Shown here one piece after another: positions 43,901 through 58,420 of a DNA stretch of 64,000 nt (positions are counted from its first letter, which is position 1; the number at the start of each line of letters is the position of its first letter). The notes under the pieces were generated by a model that was not told the origin of the DNA, did no database searches, and saw only the letters and a program-made list of their open reading frames with translations. Position numbers and translations under genes: made by a program. Origin of the DNA: Trichopria drosophilae (Eukaryota; Arthropoda; Insecta; Hymenoptera; Diapriidae); NCBI GenBank assembly GCA_030407085.1, contig CM059582.1, positions 140,385,501-140,449,500 on the forward strand. The letters are read 5' to 3'.

Positions 43901-46900
43901 AAATAGGTCTATTTTCATAACTGCGCAGTCGCCCAGATGAAAGAGATTTGTCATTTTTAATGTCGCAAGGGTCTCCACAAGAAACTTAATTTGTCTATTT
44001 TCTCAATTTCGCAGTCGCTGGGGTTATAAATATTTATCATTTTTAATGTCGCAATGGTCCCTCCAAGGAACTAGATAGGTCTATTTTCATAACTGCGCAG
44101 TCGCCCAGGTGAAAGAGATTTGTCATTTTTAATGTCGCAAGGGTCCCCCCAAGAAACTTAATTTTTCTATTTTCTCAATTTCGTAGTCGCTCGGGCCATG
44201 AATATTTATCATTTTTAATGTCGCAAGGGTCCCTCCAAGAAACTTATATTGTCTATTTTCTCTATTTCGCAGTCGCTCGGATCATAAATATTTATCATTT
44301 TTAATGTCGCAATGGTCCCTCCAAGAAACTAAATAGGTCTATTTTCATAACTGCGAAGTCGCCCAGGTGAAAGCGATTTGTCATTTTTAATGTCGCAAGT
44401 GTCCCCTCAAGAAACTTAATTCGTCTATTTTCTTAATTTGGCAGTCGCTCGGGCCATAAATATTTATTATTTTTAATGTCGCAAGGATCCCCCCAAGAAA
44501 CTTAATTCCTCTATTTTCTATATTTCGCCGTCGCTCGGGTCATAAATATTTATCATTTTTAATGTCGCAATGGTCCCTCCAAGGAACTAAATAGGTCTAT
44601 TTTCATAACTGCGCAGTCGCCCAGATGACAGAGATTTGTCATTTTTAATGTCGCAAGGGTCCCCCCAAGAAACTTGATTTGTCTATATTCTCAATTTTAC
44701 AGTCGCTCGGGTAATAAATATTTATTATTTTTAATGTCACAAGGGTCCCCCCAAGAAACTAAATTTGTCTATTTTCTCAATTTCGCATTCCCTCGGACCA
44801 TAAATATTTATCATTTTTAACGTCGCAAGGATTCCTCCAAGAACCTTAATTCGTCTATTTTTCCAATTTCACAGTCGCTCGGGTCATAAATATTTATCAT
44901 TTTTAATGTCGCAATGGTCCCTCCAAGAAACTAAATAGGTCTATTTTCATAACTGCGCAGTCGCCCAGGTGAAAGAGATTTGTCATTTTTAATGTCGCAA
45001 GGGTCCCCCCAAGAAACTTAATTTGTCTATTTTCTCAATTTCACAGTCGCTCGGGTAATAAATATTTATTATTTTTAATGTCGCAAGGGTCCCCCCAAGA
45101 AACTTAATTTGTCTATTTTCTCAATTTCGCAGTCGCTCGGGTCATAAATATTTATTATTTTTAATGTCGCAAGGGTCCCCCCAAGAAACTTAATTTGTCT
45201 ATTTTCTCAATTTCGCAGTCGCTCGGGTCATAAATATTTATCATTTTTAATGTCGCAATGGTCCCTCCAAGAAACTAAATAGGTCTATTTTCATAACTGC
45301 GCAGTCGCCCAGGTGAAAGAGATTTGTCATTTTTAATGTCGCAAGGGTCCCCCCAAGAAACTTAATTTGTCTATTTTCTCAATTTCGCAGTCGCTCGGGC
45401 CATAAATATTTATCATTTTTAACGTCGCAAGGATCCCCCCAAGAAACTTAATTCGTCTATTTTCTCAATTTCGCAGTCGCTCGGGTCATAAATATTTATC
45501 ATTTTTAATGTCGCAATGGTCCCTCCAAGAAACTAAATAGGTCTATTTTCATAACTGCGCAGTCGCCCAGGTGAAAGAGATTTGTCATTTTTAATATCGC
45601 AAGGGTCCTCCCAAGAAACTTAATTTGTCTATTTTCTCAATTTCGCAGTCGCTCGGGCCATAAATATTTATTATTTTTAATGTCGCAAGGGTCCCCCCAA
45701 GAAACTTAATTTGTCTATTTTCTCAATTTCGCAGTCGCTCGGGTCATAAATATTTATTATTTTTAATGTCGCAAGGGTCCCCCCAAGAAACTTAATTTGT
45801 CTATTTTCTCAATTTCGCAGTCGCTCGGGTCATAAATATTTATCATTTTTAATGTCGCAATGGTCCCTCCAAGAAACTAAATAGGTCTATTTTCATAACT
45901 GCGCAGTCGCCCAGGTGAAAGAGATTTGTCATTTTTAATGTCGCAAGGGTCCCCCCAAGAAACTTAATTCGTCTATTTTGTCAATTTCACAGTCGCTCGG
46001 GTCATAAATATTTATCATTTTTAATGTCGCAAGGGTCCTCCCAAGAAACTCAATTTGTCTATTTTGTCAATTTCACAGGTGCTCGGGTCATATATATTTA
46101 TTATTTTTAATGTTGCAAGGGTCCCCCAAGAAACTTAATTTGTCTATTTTCTATATTTCGCAGTCGCTCGGGTCATAAATATTTATCATTTTTAATGTCG
46201 CAATGGTCCCTCCAAGGAACTAAATAGGTCTATTTTCATAACTGTGCAGTCGCCCAGGTGAAAGCGATTTGTCATTTTTAATGTCGCAAGGGTCCCCTCA
46301 AGAAACTTAGTTTGTCTATTTTCTTAATTTGACAGTCGCTCGGGTCATAAATATTTATTATTTTTAATGTCGCAAGGGTCCCCCCAAGAAACTTAATTTG
46401 TCTATTTTGTCAATTTCACAGTCGCTCGGGTCATAAATATTTATCATTTTTAATGTCGCAAGGGTCCCCCCAAGAAACTTAATTTGTCTATTTTCTCAAT
46501 TTCGCAGTCGCTCGGGCCATAAATATTTATCATTTTTAATGTCGCAATGGTCCCTCCAAGAAACTAAATAGGTCTATTTTCATAACTGCGCAGTCGCCCA
46601 GGTGAAAGAGATTTGTCATTTTTAATGTCGCAAGGGTCCTCCCAAGAAACTTAATTTGTCTATTTTGTCAATTTCACAGGTGCTCGGGTCATAAATATTT
46701 ATTATTTTTAACGTCGCAAGGATCCCTCCAAGAAACTTAATTTGTCTATTTTCTCAATTTCGCAGTCGCTCGAGTCATAAATATTTATCATTTTTAATGT
46801 CGCAATGGTCCCTCCAAGAAACGAAATAGGTCTAATTTCATAACTGCGAAGTCGCCCAGGTGAAAGAGATTTGCCATTTTTAATGTCGCAAGGGTCTCCC

Positions 46901-49900
46901 CAAGAAACTTAATTCGTCTACTTTCTCAATTTCGCAGTCGCTCGGATCATAAATATTTATCATTTTTAATGTCGCAATGGTCCCCCCAAGAAACTTATAT
47001 TGTCTATTTTCTCTATTTTGCAGTCGCTCGGATCATAAATATTTATCATTTTTAATGTCGCAATGGTCCCCCCAAGAAACTTATATTGTCTATTTTCTCT
47101 ATTTCGCAGTCGCTCGGGTCATAAATATTTATCATTTTTAATGTCGCAATGGTCCCTCCAAGGAACTAAATAGGTCTATTTTCATAACTGCGCAGTCGCC
47201 CAGGTGAAAGAGATTTGTCATTTTTAATGTCGCAAGGGTGTCCCCAAGAAACTTAATTTGTCAATTTTTTCAATTTCACAGTGGCTCGGGTCATAAATAT
47301 TTATCATTTTTAATGTCGCAATGGTCCCTCCAAGAAACTTAATTTGTCTATTTTCTCAATTTCGCAGTCGCTCGGGTCATAAATATTTATTATTTTTAAT
47401 GTCGCAAGGGTCCCCCCAAAAAACATAATTTGTCTATTTTCTCAATTTCGCAGTCGCTCGGGCCATAAATATTTATCATTTTTAATGTCGCAAGGGTCCC
47501 TCCAAGAAACTAAATAGGTCTATTTTCATAACTGCGCAGTCGCCCAGGTGAAAGAGATTTGTCATTTTTAATGTCGCAAGGGTCCCCCCAAGAAACTTAA
47601 TTTGTCTATTTTCTCAATTTCGCAGTCGCTCGGGCCATAAATATTTATCATTTTTAATGTAGCAAGGATCCCCCCAAGAAACTTAATTCGTCTATTTTCT
47701 CAATTTCGCAGTCGCTCGGATCATAAATATTTATCATTTTTAATGTCGCAATGGTCCCCCCAAGAAACTTATATTGTCTATTTTCTCTATTTTGCAGTCG
47801 CTCGGATCATAAATATTTATCATTTTTAATGTCGCAAGGTCCCTCCAAGAAACTAAATAGGTCTATTTTCATAACTGCGCAGTCGCCCAGATGACAGAGA
47901 TTTGTCATTTTTAATGTCGCAAGGGTCTCCCCAAGAAACTTAATTTGTCTATTTTCTCAATTTTTAAGTCGCTCGGGTAATAAATATTTATTATTTTTAA
48001 TGTCACAAGGGTCCCCCCAAGAAACTAAATTTGTCTATTTTCTCAATTTCGCATTCCCTCGGACCATAAATATTTATCATTTTTAACGTCGCAAGGATTC
48101 CCCCAAGAACCTTAATTCGTCTATTTTTTCAATTTCGCAGTCGCTCGGGTCATAAATATTTATCATTTTTAATGTCGCAATGGTCCCTCCAAGAAACTAA
48201 ATAGGTCTATTTTCATAACTGCGCAGTCGCCCAGGTGAAAGAGATTTGTCATTTTTAATGTCGCAAGGGTCTCCCCAAGAAACTTAATTTGTCTATTTTC
48301 TCAATTTCGCAGTCGCTCGGGTCATAAATATTTATTATTTTTAATGTCGCAAGGGTCGCCCAAGAAACTTAATTTGTCTATTTTCATAACTGCGCAGTCG
48401 CCCAGGTGAAAGAGATTTGTCATTTTTAATGTCGCAAGGGTCTCCCCAAGAAACTTAATTTGTCTATTTTCTATATTTCGCAGTCGCTCGGGTCATAAAT
48501 ATTTATCATTTTTAATGTCGCAATGGTCCCTCCAAGGAACTAAATAGGTCTATTTTCATAACTGTGCAGTCGCCCAGGTGAAAGCGATTTGTCATTTTTA
48601 ATGTCGCAAGGGTCCCCTCAAGAAACTTAGTTTGTCTATTTTCTTAATTTGGCAGTCGCTCATGTCATAAATATTTATCATTTTTAATGTCGCAAGGGTC
48701 CCTCCCAAGAAACTTAATTTGTCTATTTTCTCAATTTCACAGTAGCTCGGGTAATAAATATTTATTATTTTTAATGTCGCAAGGGTCCCCCCAAGAAACT
48801 TAATTTGTCTATTTTCTCAATTTCGCAGTCGCTCGGGTCATAAATATTTATTATTTTTAATGTCGCAAGGGTCCCCCCAAGAAACTTAATTTGGCTATTT
48901 TCTCAATTTCGCAGTCGCTCGGGCCATTAATATTTATCATTTTTAATGTCGCAAGGGTCCCTCCAAGAAACTAAATAGGTCTATTTTCATAACTGCGCAG
49001 TCGCCCAGGTGAAAGAGATTTGTCATTTTTAATGTCGCAAGGGTCCCCCCAAGAAACTTAATTTGTCTATTTTCTCAATTTCACAGTCGCTCGGGCCATA
49101 AATATTTATCATTTTTAATGTCGCAAGGGTCCCTCCAAGAAACTAAATAGGTCTATTTTCATAACTGCGCAGTCGCCCAATAGAAAGAGATTTGTCATTT
49201 TTAATGTCGCAAGGGTCCCTCCAAGAAACTAAATTTGTATATTTTATCAATTTCACAGTCGCTCGGGTCATAAATATTTATTATTTTTAATGTCGCAAGG
49301 GTCCCCCCAAGAAACTTAATTTGTCTATTTTCTAAATTTCGCAGTCGCTCGGGCCATAAATATTTATCATTTTTAATGTCGCAAGGATCCCCCCAAGAAA
49401 CTTAATTCGTCTATTTTTTCAATTTCGCAGTCGCTCGGGTCATAAATATTTATCATTTTTAATGTCGCAATGGTCCCTCCAAGAAACTAAATAGGTCTAT
49501 TGTCATAACTGCGCAGTCGCCCAGGTGAAAGAGATTTGTCATTTTTAATGTCGCAAGGGTCCCCCCAAGAAACTTAATTTGTCTATTTTGTCAATTTCAC
49601 AGGTGCTCGGGTCATAAATATTTATCATTTTCAATATCGCAAGGGTCCCCCCAAGAAACTTAATTTTTCTATTTTCTTAATTTCGTAGACGCTCGGGCCA
49701 TGAATATTTATCATTTTAAACGTCGCAAGGATTCCTCCAAGAAACTTATTTCGTCTATTTTTTCAATTTCACAGTCGCTCGGGTCATAAATATTTTCTAT
49801 TTTCAATGTCGCAATGGTCCCTCCAAGAAACTAAATAGGTCTATTTTCATAACTGCGCAGTCGCCCAGGTGAAAGCGATTTGTCATTTTTAATGTCGCAA

Positions 49901-51254
49901 GGGTCCCCTCAAGAAACATAATTTGTCTATTTTCTTAATTTGGCAGTCGCTCGTGTCATAAATATTTATCATTTTTAATGTCACAAGGGTCCCCCCAAGA
50001 AACTTCATTCGTCTATTTTCTATATTTCGCAGTCGCTCGGGTCATAAATATTTATCATTTTTAATGTCGCAATGGTCCCTCCAAGGAACTAAATAGGTCT
50101 ATTTTCATAACTGCGCAGTCGCCCAGGTGAAAGAGGTTTGTCATTTTTAATTTCTCAAGGGTCCTCCCAAGAAACTTAATTTGTCTATTTTCTCAATTTT
50201 TAAGTCGCTCGGGTAATAAATATTTATTATTTTTAATGTCACAAGGGTCCCCCCAAGAAACTTAATTTGTCTATTTTCTCAATTTCGCAGTCGCTCGGGC
50301 CATAAATATTTATCATTTTTAACGTCGCAAGGATCCCCCCAAGAAACTTAATTCGTCTATTTTCTCAATTTCGCAGTCGCTCGGGTCATAAATATTTATC
50401 ATTTTTAATGTCGCAATGGTCCCTCCAAGAAACTAAATAGGTCTATTTTCATAACTGCGCAGTCGCCCAGGTGAAAGAGATTTGTCATTTTTAATGTCGC
50501 AAGGGTCTCCCCAAGAAACTTAATTTGTCTATTTTCTCAATTTCGCAGTCGCTCGGGTCATAAATATTTATCATTTTTAATGTCGCAAGGGTCCCCCCAA
50601 GAAACTTAATTTGTCTATTTTCTCAATTTCGCAGTCGCTCGGGTCATAAATATTTATCATTTTTAATGTCGCAATGGTCCCTCCAAGAAACTAAATAGGT
50701 CTATTTTCATAACTGCGCAGTCGCCCAGGTGAAAGAGATTTGTCATTTTTAATGTCGCAAGGGTCCCCCCAAGAAACTTAATTTGTCTATTTTCTCAATT
50801 TCACAGTCGCTCGGGTCATAAATATTTATTATTTTTAATGTCGCAAGGGTCCCCCCAAGAAACTTAATTTGTCTATTTTCTCAATTTCGCAGTCGCTCGG
50901 GTCATAAATATTTATCATTTTTAATGTCGCAAGGATCCCCCCAAGAAACTTAATTTGGCTATTTTCTCAATTTCGCAGTCGCTCGGGCCATTAATATTTA
51001 TCATTTTTAATGTCGCAAGGGTCCCTCCAAGAAACTAAATAGGTCTATTTTCATAACTGCGCAGTCGCCCAGGTGAAAGAGATTTGTCATTTTTAATGTC
51101 GAAGGGTCCCCCCAAGAAACTTAATTTGTCTATTTTCTTAATTTTACAGTCGCTCGGGCATAAATATTTATCATTTTTAATGTCGCAAGGGTCCCTCCAA
51201 GAAACTAAATAGGTCTATTTTCATAACTGCGCAGTCGCTCAGATGTAAGAGATA

Positions 51255-51300
51255 TGTCATTTTTAATGTCGCAATTCGTCTATTTTTTCAATTTCATAGT
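51255..51300 (+). repeat. Satellite monomer with internal deletion in the right array
   Basis: AATGTCGCAA is followed directly by TTCGTCTATTTTTTCAATTT, so the GGG/C-run/AGAAACTTA part (about 20-22 bp) is missing at 51274/51275. The two edges share AA. The following monomers are normal but shifted by the lost length. Confidence 0.8.
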
Positions 51301-54300
51301 CGCTCGAGTCATAAATATTTATCATTTTTAATGTCGCAATGGTCCCTCCAAGAAACTAAATAGGTCTATTTTCATAACTGCGCAGTCGCCCAGATGAAAG
51401 AGATTTGTCATTTTTAATGTCGCAAGGGTCTCCCCAAGAAACTTAATTTGTCTATTTTCTCAATTTCACAGTCGCTCGGGTAATAAATATTTATTATTTT
51501 TAATGTCGCAAGGGTCCCCCCAAGAAACATAATTTGTCTATTTTCTCAATTTCGCAGTCGCTGGAGGCATAAATATTTATCATTTTCAATATCGCAAGGG
51601 TCCCCCCAAGAAACTTAATTTGTCTATTTTCTCAATTTCACAGGTGCTCGGGTCATAAATATTTATTATTTTTAATGTCGCAAGGGTCCCCCCAAGAAAC
51701 TTAATTTGTCTATTTTCTCAATTTCGCAGTCGCTCGGGTCATAAATATTTATCATTTTTAATGTCGCAATGGTCCCTCCAAGGAACTAAATAGGTCTATT
51801 TCCATAACTGCGCAGTCGCCCAGGTGAAAGAGATTTGTCATTTTTAATTTCTCAAGGGTCCCCCCAAGAAACTTAATTTGTCTATTTTGTCAATTTCACA
51901 GGTGCTCGGGCCATAAATATTTATCATTTTTAACGTCGCAATGGTCCCTCCAAGAAACTAAATAGGTCTATTTTCATATCTGCGCAGTCGCCCAGGTGAA
52001 AGAGATTTGTCATTTTTAATATCGCAAGGGTCCTCCCAAGAAACTTAATTTGTCTATTTTGTCAATTTCACAGGTGCTCGGGTCATAAATATTTATTATT
52101 TTTAATGTTGCAAGGGTCCCCCAAGAAACTTAATTTGTCTATTTTCTCAATTTCGCAGTCGCTCGGGCCATAAATATTTATCATTTTTAACGTCGCAAGG
52201 ATCCCCCCAAGAAACTTAATTCGTCTATTTTCTCAATTTCGCAGTCGCTCGGGTCATAAATATTTATCATTTTTAATGTCGCAATGGTCCCTCCAAGAAA
52301 CTAAATAGGTCTATTTTCATAACTGCGCAGTCGCCCAGGTGAAAGAGATTTGTCATTTTTAATGTCGCAAGGGTCCCCCCAAGAAACTTAATTTGTCTAT
52401 TTTGTCAATTTCACAGGTGCTCGGGTCATAAATATTTATTATTTTTAATGTCGCAAGGGTCCCCCCAAGAAACTTAATTTGTCTATTTTCTCAATTTCAC
52501 AGGTGCTCGGGTCATAAATATTTATTATTTTTAACGTCGCAAGGATTCCTCCAAGAAACTTAATTCGTCTATTTTTTCAATTTCACAGTCGCTCGGGTCA
52601 TAAATATTTATCATTTTTAATGTCGCAATGGTCCCTACAAGAAACTAAATAGGTCTATTTCCATAACTGCGCAGTCGCCCAGGTGTAAGAGATTTGTCAT
52701 TTTTAATGTCGCAATGGTCCCCCCAAGAAACTTAATTTTTCTATTTTCTCAATTTCGTAGTCGCTTGGGCCATATATATTTATCATTTTTAACGTCGCAA
52801 GGATCCCCCTAAGAAACTTAATTTGTCTATTTTCTCAATTCCGCAGTCGTTCGGGTAATAAATATTTATCATTTTTAATGTCGCAATGGTCCCTCCAAGA
52901 AACTAAATAGGTCTATTTTCATAACTGCGCAGTCGCCCAGGTGAAAGAGATTTGTCATTTTTAATGTTGCAAGGGTCCCTCAAGAAACTTAATTTGTCTA
53001 TTTTCTCAATTTCGCAGTCGCTCGGGCCATAAATATTCATCATTTTTAACGTCGCAAGGATCCCCCCAAGAAACTTATTTCGTCTATTTTCCCAATTTCG
53101 CAGTCGCTCGGCTCATAAATATTTATCATTTTTAATGTCGCAATGGTCCCCCCAAGCAACTTATATTGTCTATTTTCTCTATGTCGCAGTCGCTCGCGTC
53201 ATAAATATTTATCATTTTTAATGTCGCAATTGTCCCTCCAAGGAACTAAATAGGTCTATTTTCATAACTGCGCAGTCGCCCAGATGACAGAGATTTGTCA
53301 TTTTTAATGTCGCAAGGGTCGCCCCAAGAAACTTAATTTGTCTATTTTCTCAATTTTTAAGTCGCTCGGGTAATAAATATTTATTATTTTTATTGTCACA
53401 AGGGTCCCCCCAAGAAACTAAATTTGTCTATTTTCTCAATTTCGCAGTCGCTCGAGTCATAAATATTTATCATTTTCAATATCGCAAGGGTCCCCCCAAG
53501 AAACTTAATTTGTCTATTTTCTCAATTTCGCAGTCGCTCGGGCCATAAATATTTATCATTTTTAATGTCGCAATGGTCCCTCCAAGAAACTAAATAGGTC
53601 TATTTTCATAACTGCGCAGTCGCCCAGGTGAAAGAGATTTGTCATTTTTAATGTCGCAAGGGTCCCCCCAAGAAACTTAATTTGTCTATTTTCTCAATTT
53701 CGCAGTCGCTCGGGCCATAAATATTTATCATTTTTAATGTCGCAAGGATCCCCCCAAGAAACTTAATTCGTCTATTTTCTCAATTTCGCAGTCGCTCGGG
53801 TCATAAATATTTATCATTTTTAATGTCGCAATGGTCCCTCCAAGAAAATTAATTTGTCTATTTTCTCAATTTCACAGGTGCTCGGGTCATAAATATTTAT
53901 TATTTTCAATGTCGCAAGGGTCCCCCCAAGAAACTATATAGGTCTATTTCCATAACTGCGCAGTCGCCCAGGTGAAAGAGATTTGTCATTTTTAATTTCT
54001 CAAGGGTCCCCCCAAGAAACTTAATTTGTCTATTTTGTCAATTTCACAGGTGCTCGGGTCATAAATATATATTATTTTTAATGTCGCAAGGGTCCCCCCA
54101 AGAAACTTAATTTGTCTATTTTCTCAATTTCGCAGTCGCTCGGGCCATAAATATTTATCATTTTTAACGTCGCAAGGATCCCCCCAAGAAACTTAATTCG
54201 TCTATTTTCTCAATTTCGCAGTCGCTCGGGTCATAAATATTTATCATTTTTAATGTCGCAATGGTCCCTCCAAGAAACTAAATAGGTCTATTTTCATAAC

Positions 54301-57300
54301 TGCGCAGTCGCCCAGGTGAAAGAGATTTGTCATTTTTAACGTCGCAAGGGTCCCCGCAAGAAACTTAATTTGTCTATTTTCTCAATTTCACAGGTGCTCG
54401 GGTCATAAATATTTATTATTTTTAATGTCGCAAGGGTCCTCCCAAAATACTTAATTTGTCTATTTTCATAACTGCGCAGTCGCCAAGGTGAAAGAGATTT
54501 GTCATTTTTAATGTCGCAAGGATTCCTCCAAGAAACTTAATTCGTCTATTTTTTCAATTTCACAGTCGCTCGGGTCATAAATATTTATCATTTTTAATTT
54601 CGCAATGGTCCCTCCAAGAACCTTAATAGGTCTATTTTCATAACTGCGCAGTCGCCAAGGTGAAAGAGACTTGTCATTTTTAATGTCGCAAGGGTCCCCG
54701 CAAGACACTTAATTCGTCTATTTTCTCAATTTCGCAGTCGCACGGGTAATAAATATTTATTACTTTTAACGTCGCAAGGGTCCCCGCAAGAAACTTAATT
54801 TGTCTATTTTCTCAATTTCGCAGTCGCTCGGGTCATAAATTTTTATTATTTTTAATGTCGCCAGGGTCCCCCCAAGAAACTTAATTTGTCTATTTTCTCA
54901 ATTTCGCAGTCACTCGGGCCATAAATATTTATTATTTTTAATGTCGCAAGGGTACCGCCAAGAAGCTTAATTTGTCTATTTTCTCAATTTCGCAGTCGCT
55001 CGGGCCATAAATATTTATCATTTTTAATGTCGCAAGGGTCCCTCCAAGAAACTAAATAGGTCTATTTTCATAACTGCGCAGTCGCCCAGATGAAAGAGAT
55101 TTGTCATTTTTAATGTCGCAAGGGTCTCCCCAAGAAACTTAATTTGTCTATTTTCTCAATTTCGCAGTCGCTCGGGTCATAAATATTTATCATTTTTAAT
55201 GTCGCAATGGTCCCTCCAAGAAACTAAATAGGTCTATTTTCATAACTGCGCAGTCGCCCAGGTGAAAGAGATTTGTCATTTTTAATTTCTCAAGGGTCCC
55301 CCCAAGAAACTTAATTTGTCTATTTTGTCAATTTCACAGGTGCTCGGGTCATAAATATATATTATTTTTAATGTCGCAAGGGTCCCCCCAAAAAACTTAA
55401 TTTGTCTATTTTCTAAATTTCGCAGTCGCTCGGGCCATAAATATTTATCATTTTTAATGTCGCAAGGATCCCCCCAAGAAACTTAATTCGTCTATTTTTT
55501 CAATTTCGCAGTCGCACGGGTCATAAATATTTATCATTTTTAATGTCGCAATGGTGCCTCCAAGAAACTAAATAGGTCTATTTCCATAACTGCGCAGTCG
55601 CCCAGGTGAAAGAGATTTGTCATTTTTAATGTCGCAAGGGTGTCCCCAAGAAACTTAATTTGTCTATTTTTTCAATTTCACAGTCGCTCGGGTCATAAAT
55701 ATTTATCATTTTTAATGTCGCAATGGTCCCTCCAAGAAACTAAATAGGTCTATTTTCATAACTGCGCAGTCGCCCAGGTGAAAGAGATTTGTCATTTTTA
55801 ATGTCGCAAGGGTGTCCCCAAGAAACTTAATTTGTCAATTTTTTCAATTTCACAGTGGCTCTGGTCATAAATATTTATCATTTTTAATGTCGCGATGGTC
55901 CCTCCAAGAAACTAAATAGGTCTATTTTCATAACTGCGCAGTCGCCCAGATGACAGAGATTTGTCATTTTTAATGTCGCAAGGGTCTCCCCAAGAAACTT
56001 AATTTGTCTATTTTCTCAATTTTTAAGTCGCTCGGGTAATAAATATTTATCATTTTTAATGTCGCAAGGATCCCCCCAAGAAACTTAATTCGTCTATTTT
56101 CTTAATTTTGCAGTCGCTCGGGCATAAATATTTATCATTTTCAATATCGCAAGGGTCCCCCCAAGAAACTTAATTCGTCTATTTTGTCAATTTCAGAGGT
56201 GCTCGGGTCTTAAATATTTATTATTTTTAACGTCGCAAGGGTCCCCCCAAGAAACTTAATTTGTCTATTTTCTCAATTTCGCAGTCGCTCGGGCCATTAA
56301 TATTTATCATTTTTAATGTCGCAAGGGTCCCTCCAAGAAACTAAATAGGTCTATTTTCATAACTGCGCAGTCGCCCAGATGAAAGAGATTTGTCATTTTT
56401 AATGTCGCAAGGGTCCCCCCAAGAAACTTAATTTGTCTATTTTCTCAATTTCGCAGTCGCTCGGGCCATAAATATTTATCATTTTTAATGTCGCAAGGGT
56501 CCCTCCAAGAAACTAAATAGGTCTATTTTCATAACTGCGCAGTCGCCCAGGTGAAAGCGATTTGTCATTTTTAATGTCGCAAGGGTCCCCCCGAGAAACT
56601 TAATTTGTCTATTTTCTCAATTTTTAAGTCGCTCGGGTAATAAATATTTATTATTTTTTATGTCGCATGGTCCCCCAAGAAACTTAATTTGTCTATTTTC
56701 TCAATTTCGCAGTCGTTTGGGCCATAAATATTTATCATTTTTAACGTCGCAAGGATCCCCCCAAGAAACTTATTTCGTCTATTTTCTCAATTTCGCAGTC
56801 GCTCGGGTCATAAATATTTATCATTTTTAATGTCGCAATGGTCCCTCCAAGAAACTAAATAGGTCTATTTTCATAACTGCGCAGTCGCCCAGGTGAAAGA
56901 GATTTGTCATTTTTAATGTCGCAAGGGTCCCCCCAAGAAACTTAATTTGTCTATTTTGTCAATTTCACAGGTGCTCGGGTCATAAATATTTATTATTTTT
57001 AATGTCGCAAGGGTCCCCCCAAGAAACTTAATTTGTCTATTTTCTCAATTTCGCAGTCGCTCGGGCCATAAATATTTATCATTTTTAACGTCGCAAGGAT
57101 CCCCCCAAGAAACTTAATTCGTCTATTTTTTCAATTTCACAGTCGCTCGGGTCATAAATATTTATCATTTTTAATGTCGCAATGGTCCCTCCAAGAAACT
57201 AAATAGGTCTATTTTCATAACTGCGCAGTCGCCCAGGTGAAAGAGATTTGTCATTTTTAATGTCGCAAGAGTCCCCCCAAGAAACTTAATTTGTCTATTT

Positions 57301-57499
57301 TGTCAATTTCACAGGTGCTCGGGTCATAAATATTTATCATTTTCAATATCGCAAGGGTCCCCCCAAGAAACTTAATTTGTCTATTTTCTCAATTTCGCAG
57401 TCGCCCGGGCCATAAATATTTTTCATTTTTAATGTCGCAAGGGTCCCTACAAGAAACTAAATAGGTCTATTTTCATAACTGCGCAGTCGCCCAGATGAA

Positions 57500-58420
57500 A
57501 GAGATTTGTCATTTTTAATGTCGCAAGGGTCTCCCCAAGAAACTGAATTTGTCTATTTTCTCAATTTCGCAGTCCCTCGGGCCATACATATTTACCATTT
57601 TTAATGTCGCAAGGATCCCCCTAAGAAACTTAATTCGTCTATTTTCTCAATTTCGCAGTCGCTCGGGTCATAAATATTTATCATTTTTAATGTCGCAAGG
57701 GTCTCCACAAGAAACTTAATTTGTCTATTTTCTCAATTTCGCAGTCGCTCGGGTCATAAATATTTATCATTTTTAATGTCGCAATGGTCCCTCCAAGAAA
57801 CTAAATAGGTCTATTTTCATAACTGCGCAGTCGCCCAGGTGAAAGAGATTTGTCATTTTTAATGTCGCAAGGATCCCCCCAAGAAACTTAATTCGTCTAC
57901 TTTCTCAATTTCGCAGTCGCTTGGGTCATAACTATTTATCATTTTTAATGTCGCAATGGTCCTTCCCAGAAACTTAATTTGTCTATTTTCTCTATTTCGC
58001 AGTCGCTTGGGTCATAACTATTTATCATTTTCAATATCGCAAGGGTCCCCCAAGAAACTTAATTTTTCTATTTTCTCAATTTCGTAGTCGCTCGGGCCAT
58101 GAATATTTATCATTTTTAATGTCGCAAGGGTCCCTCCAAGAAACTAAATAGGTCTATTTTCATAACTGCGCAGTCGCCCAGATGAAAGAGATTTGTCATT
58201 TTTAATGTCGCAAGGGTCTCCCCAAGAAACTGAATTTGTCTATTTTCTCAATTTCGCAGTCCCTCGGGCCATACATATTTACCATTTTTAATGTCGCAAG
58301 GATCCCCCTAAGAAACTTAATTCGTCTATTTTGTCAATTTCACAGTCGCTCGGGTCATAAACATTTATCATTTTTAATGTCGCAATGGTCCCTCAAAGAA
58401 ACTTAATTTGTCTATTTTTT
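57500..58420 (+). repeat. Satellite block duplicated near 62.2-62.6 kb and at the island edge
   Basis: Rare variants occur together here: GAAACTGAATTTG, CAGTCCCTCGGGCCATACAT with ATTTACC, CCCCCTAAGAAAC, and CGCTTGGGTCATAACTATTT. The same set appears near 62190-62470, and the CCCTCGGGCCATACAT, CCCCCTAAG and CATAAACATTTATC part appears at 37917-38030. The CGCTTGGG copies at 57918 and 62215 are about 50 monomers apart. This marks a segmental duplication within the array. Confidence 0.75.
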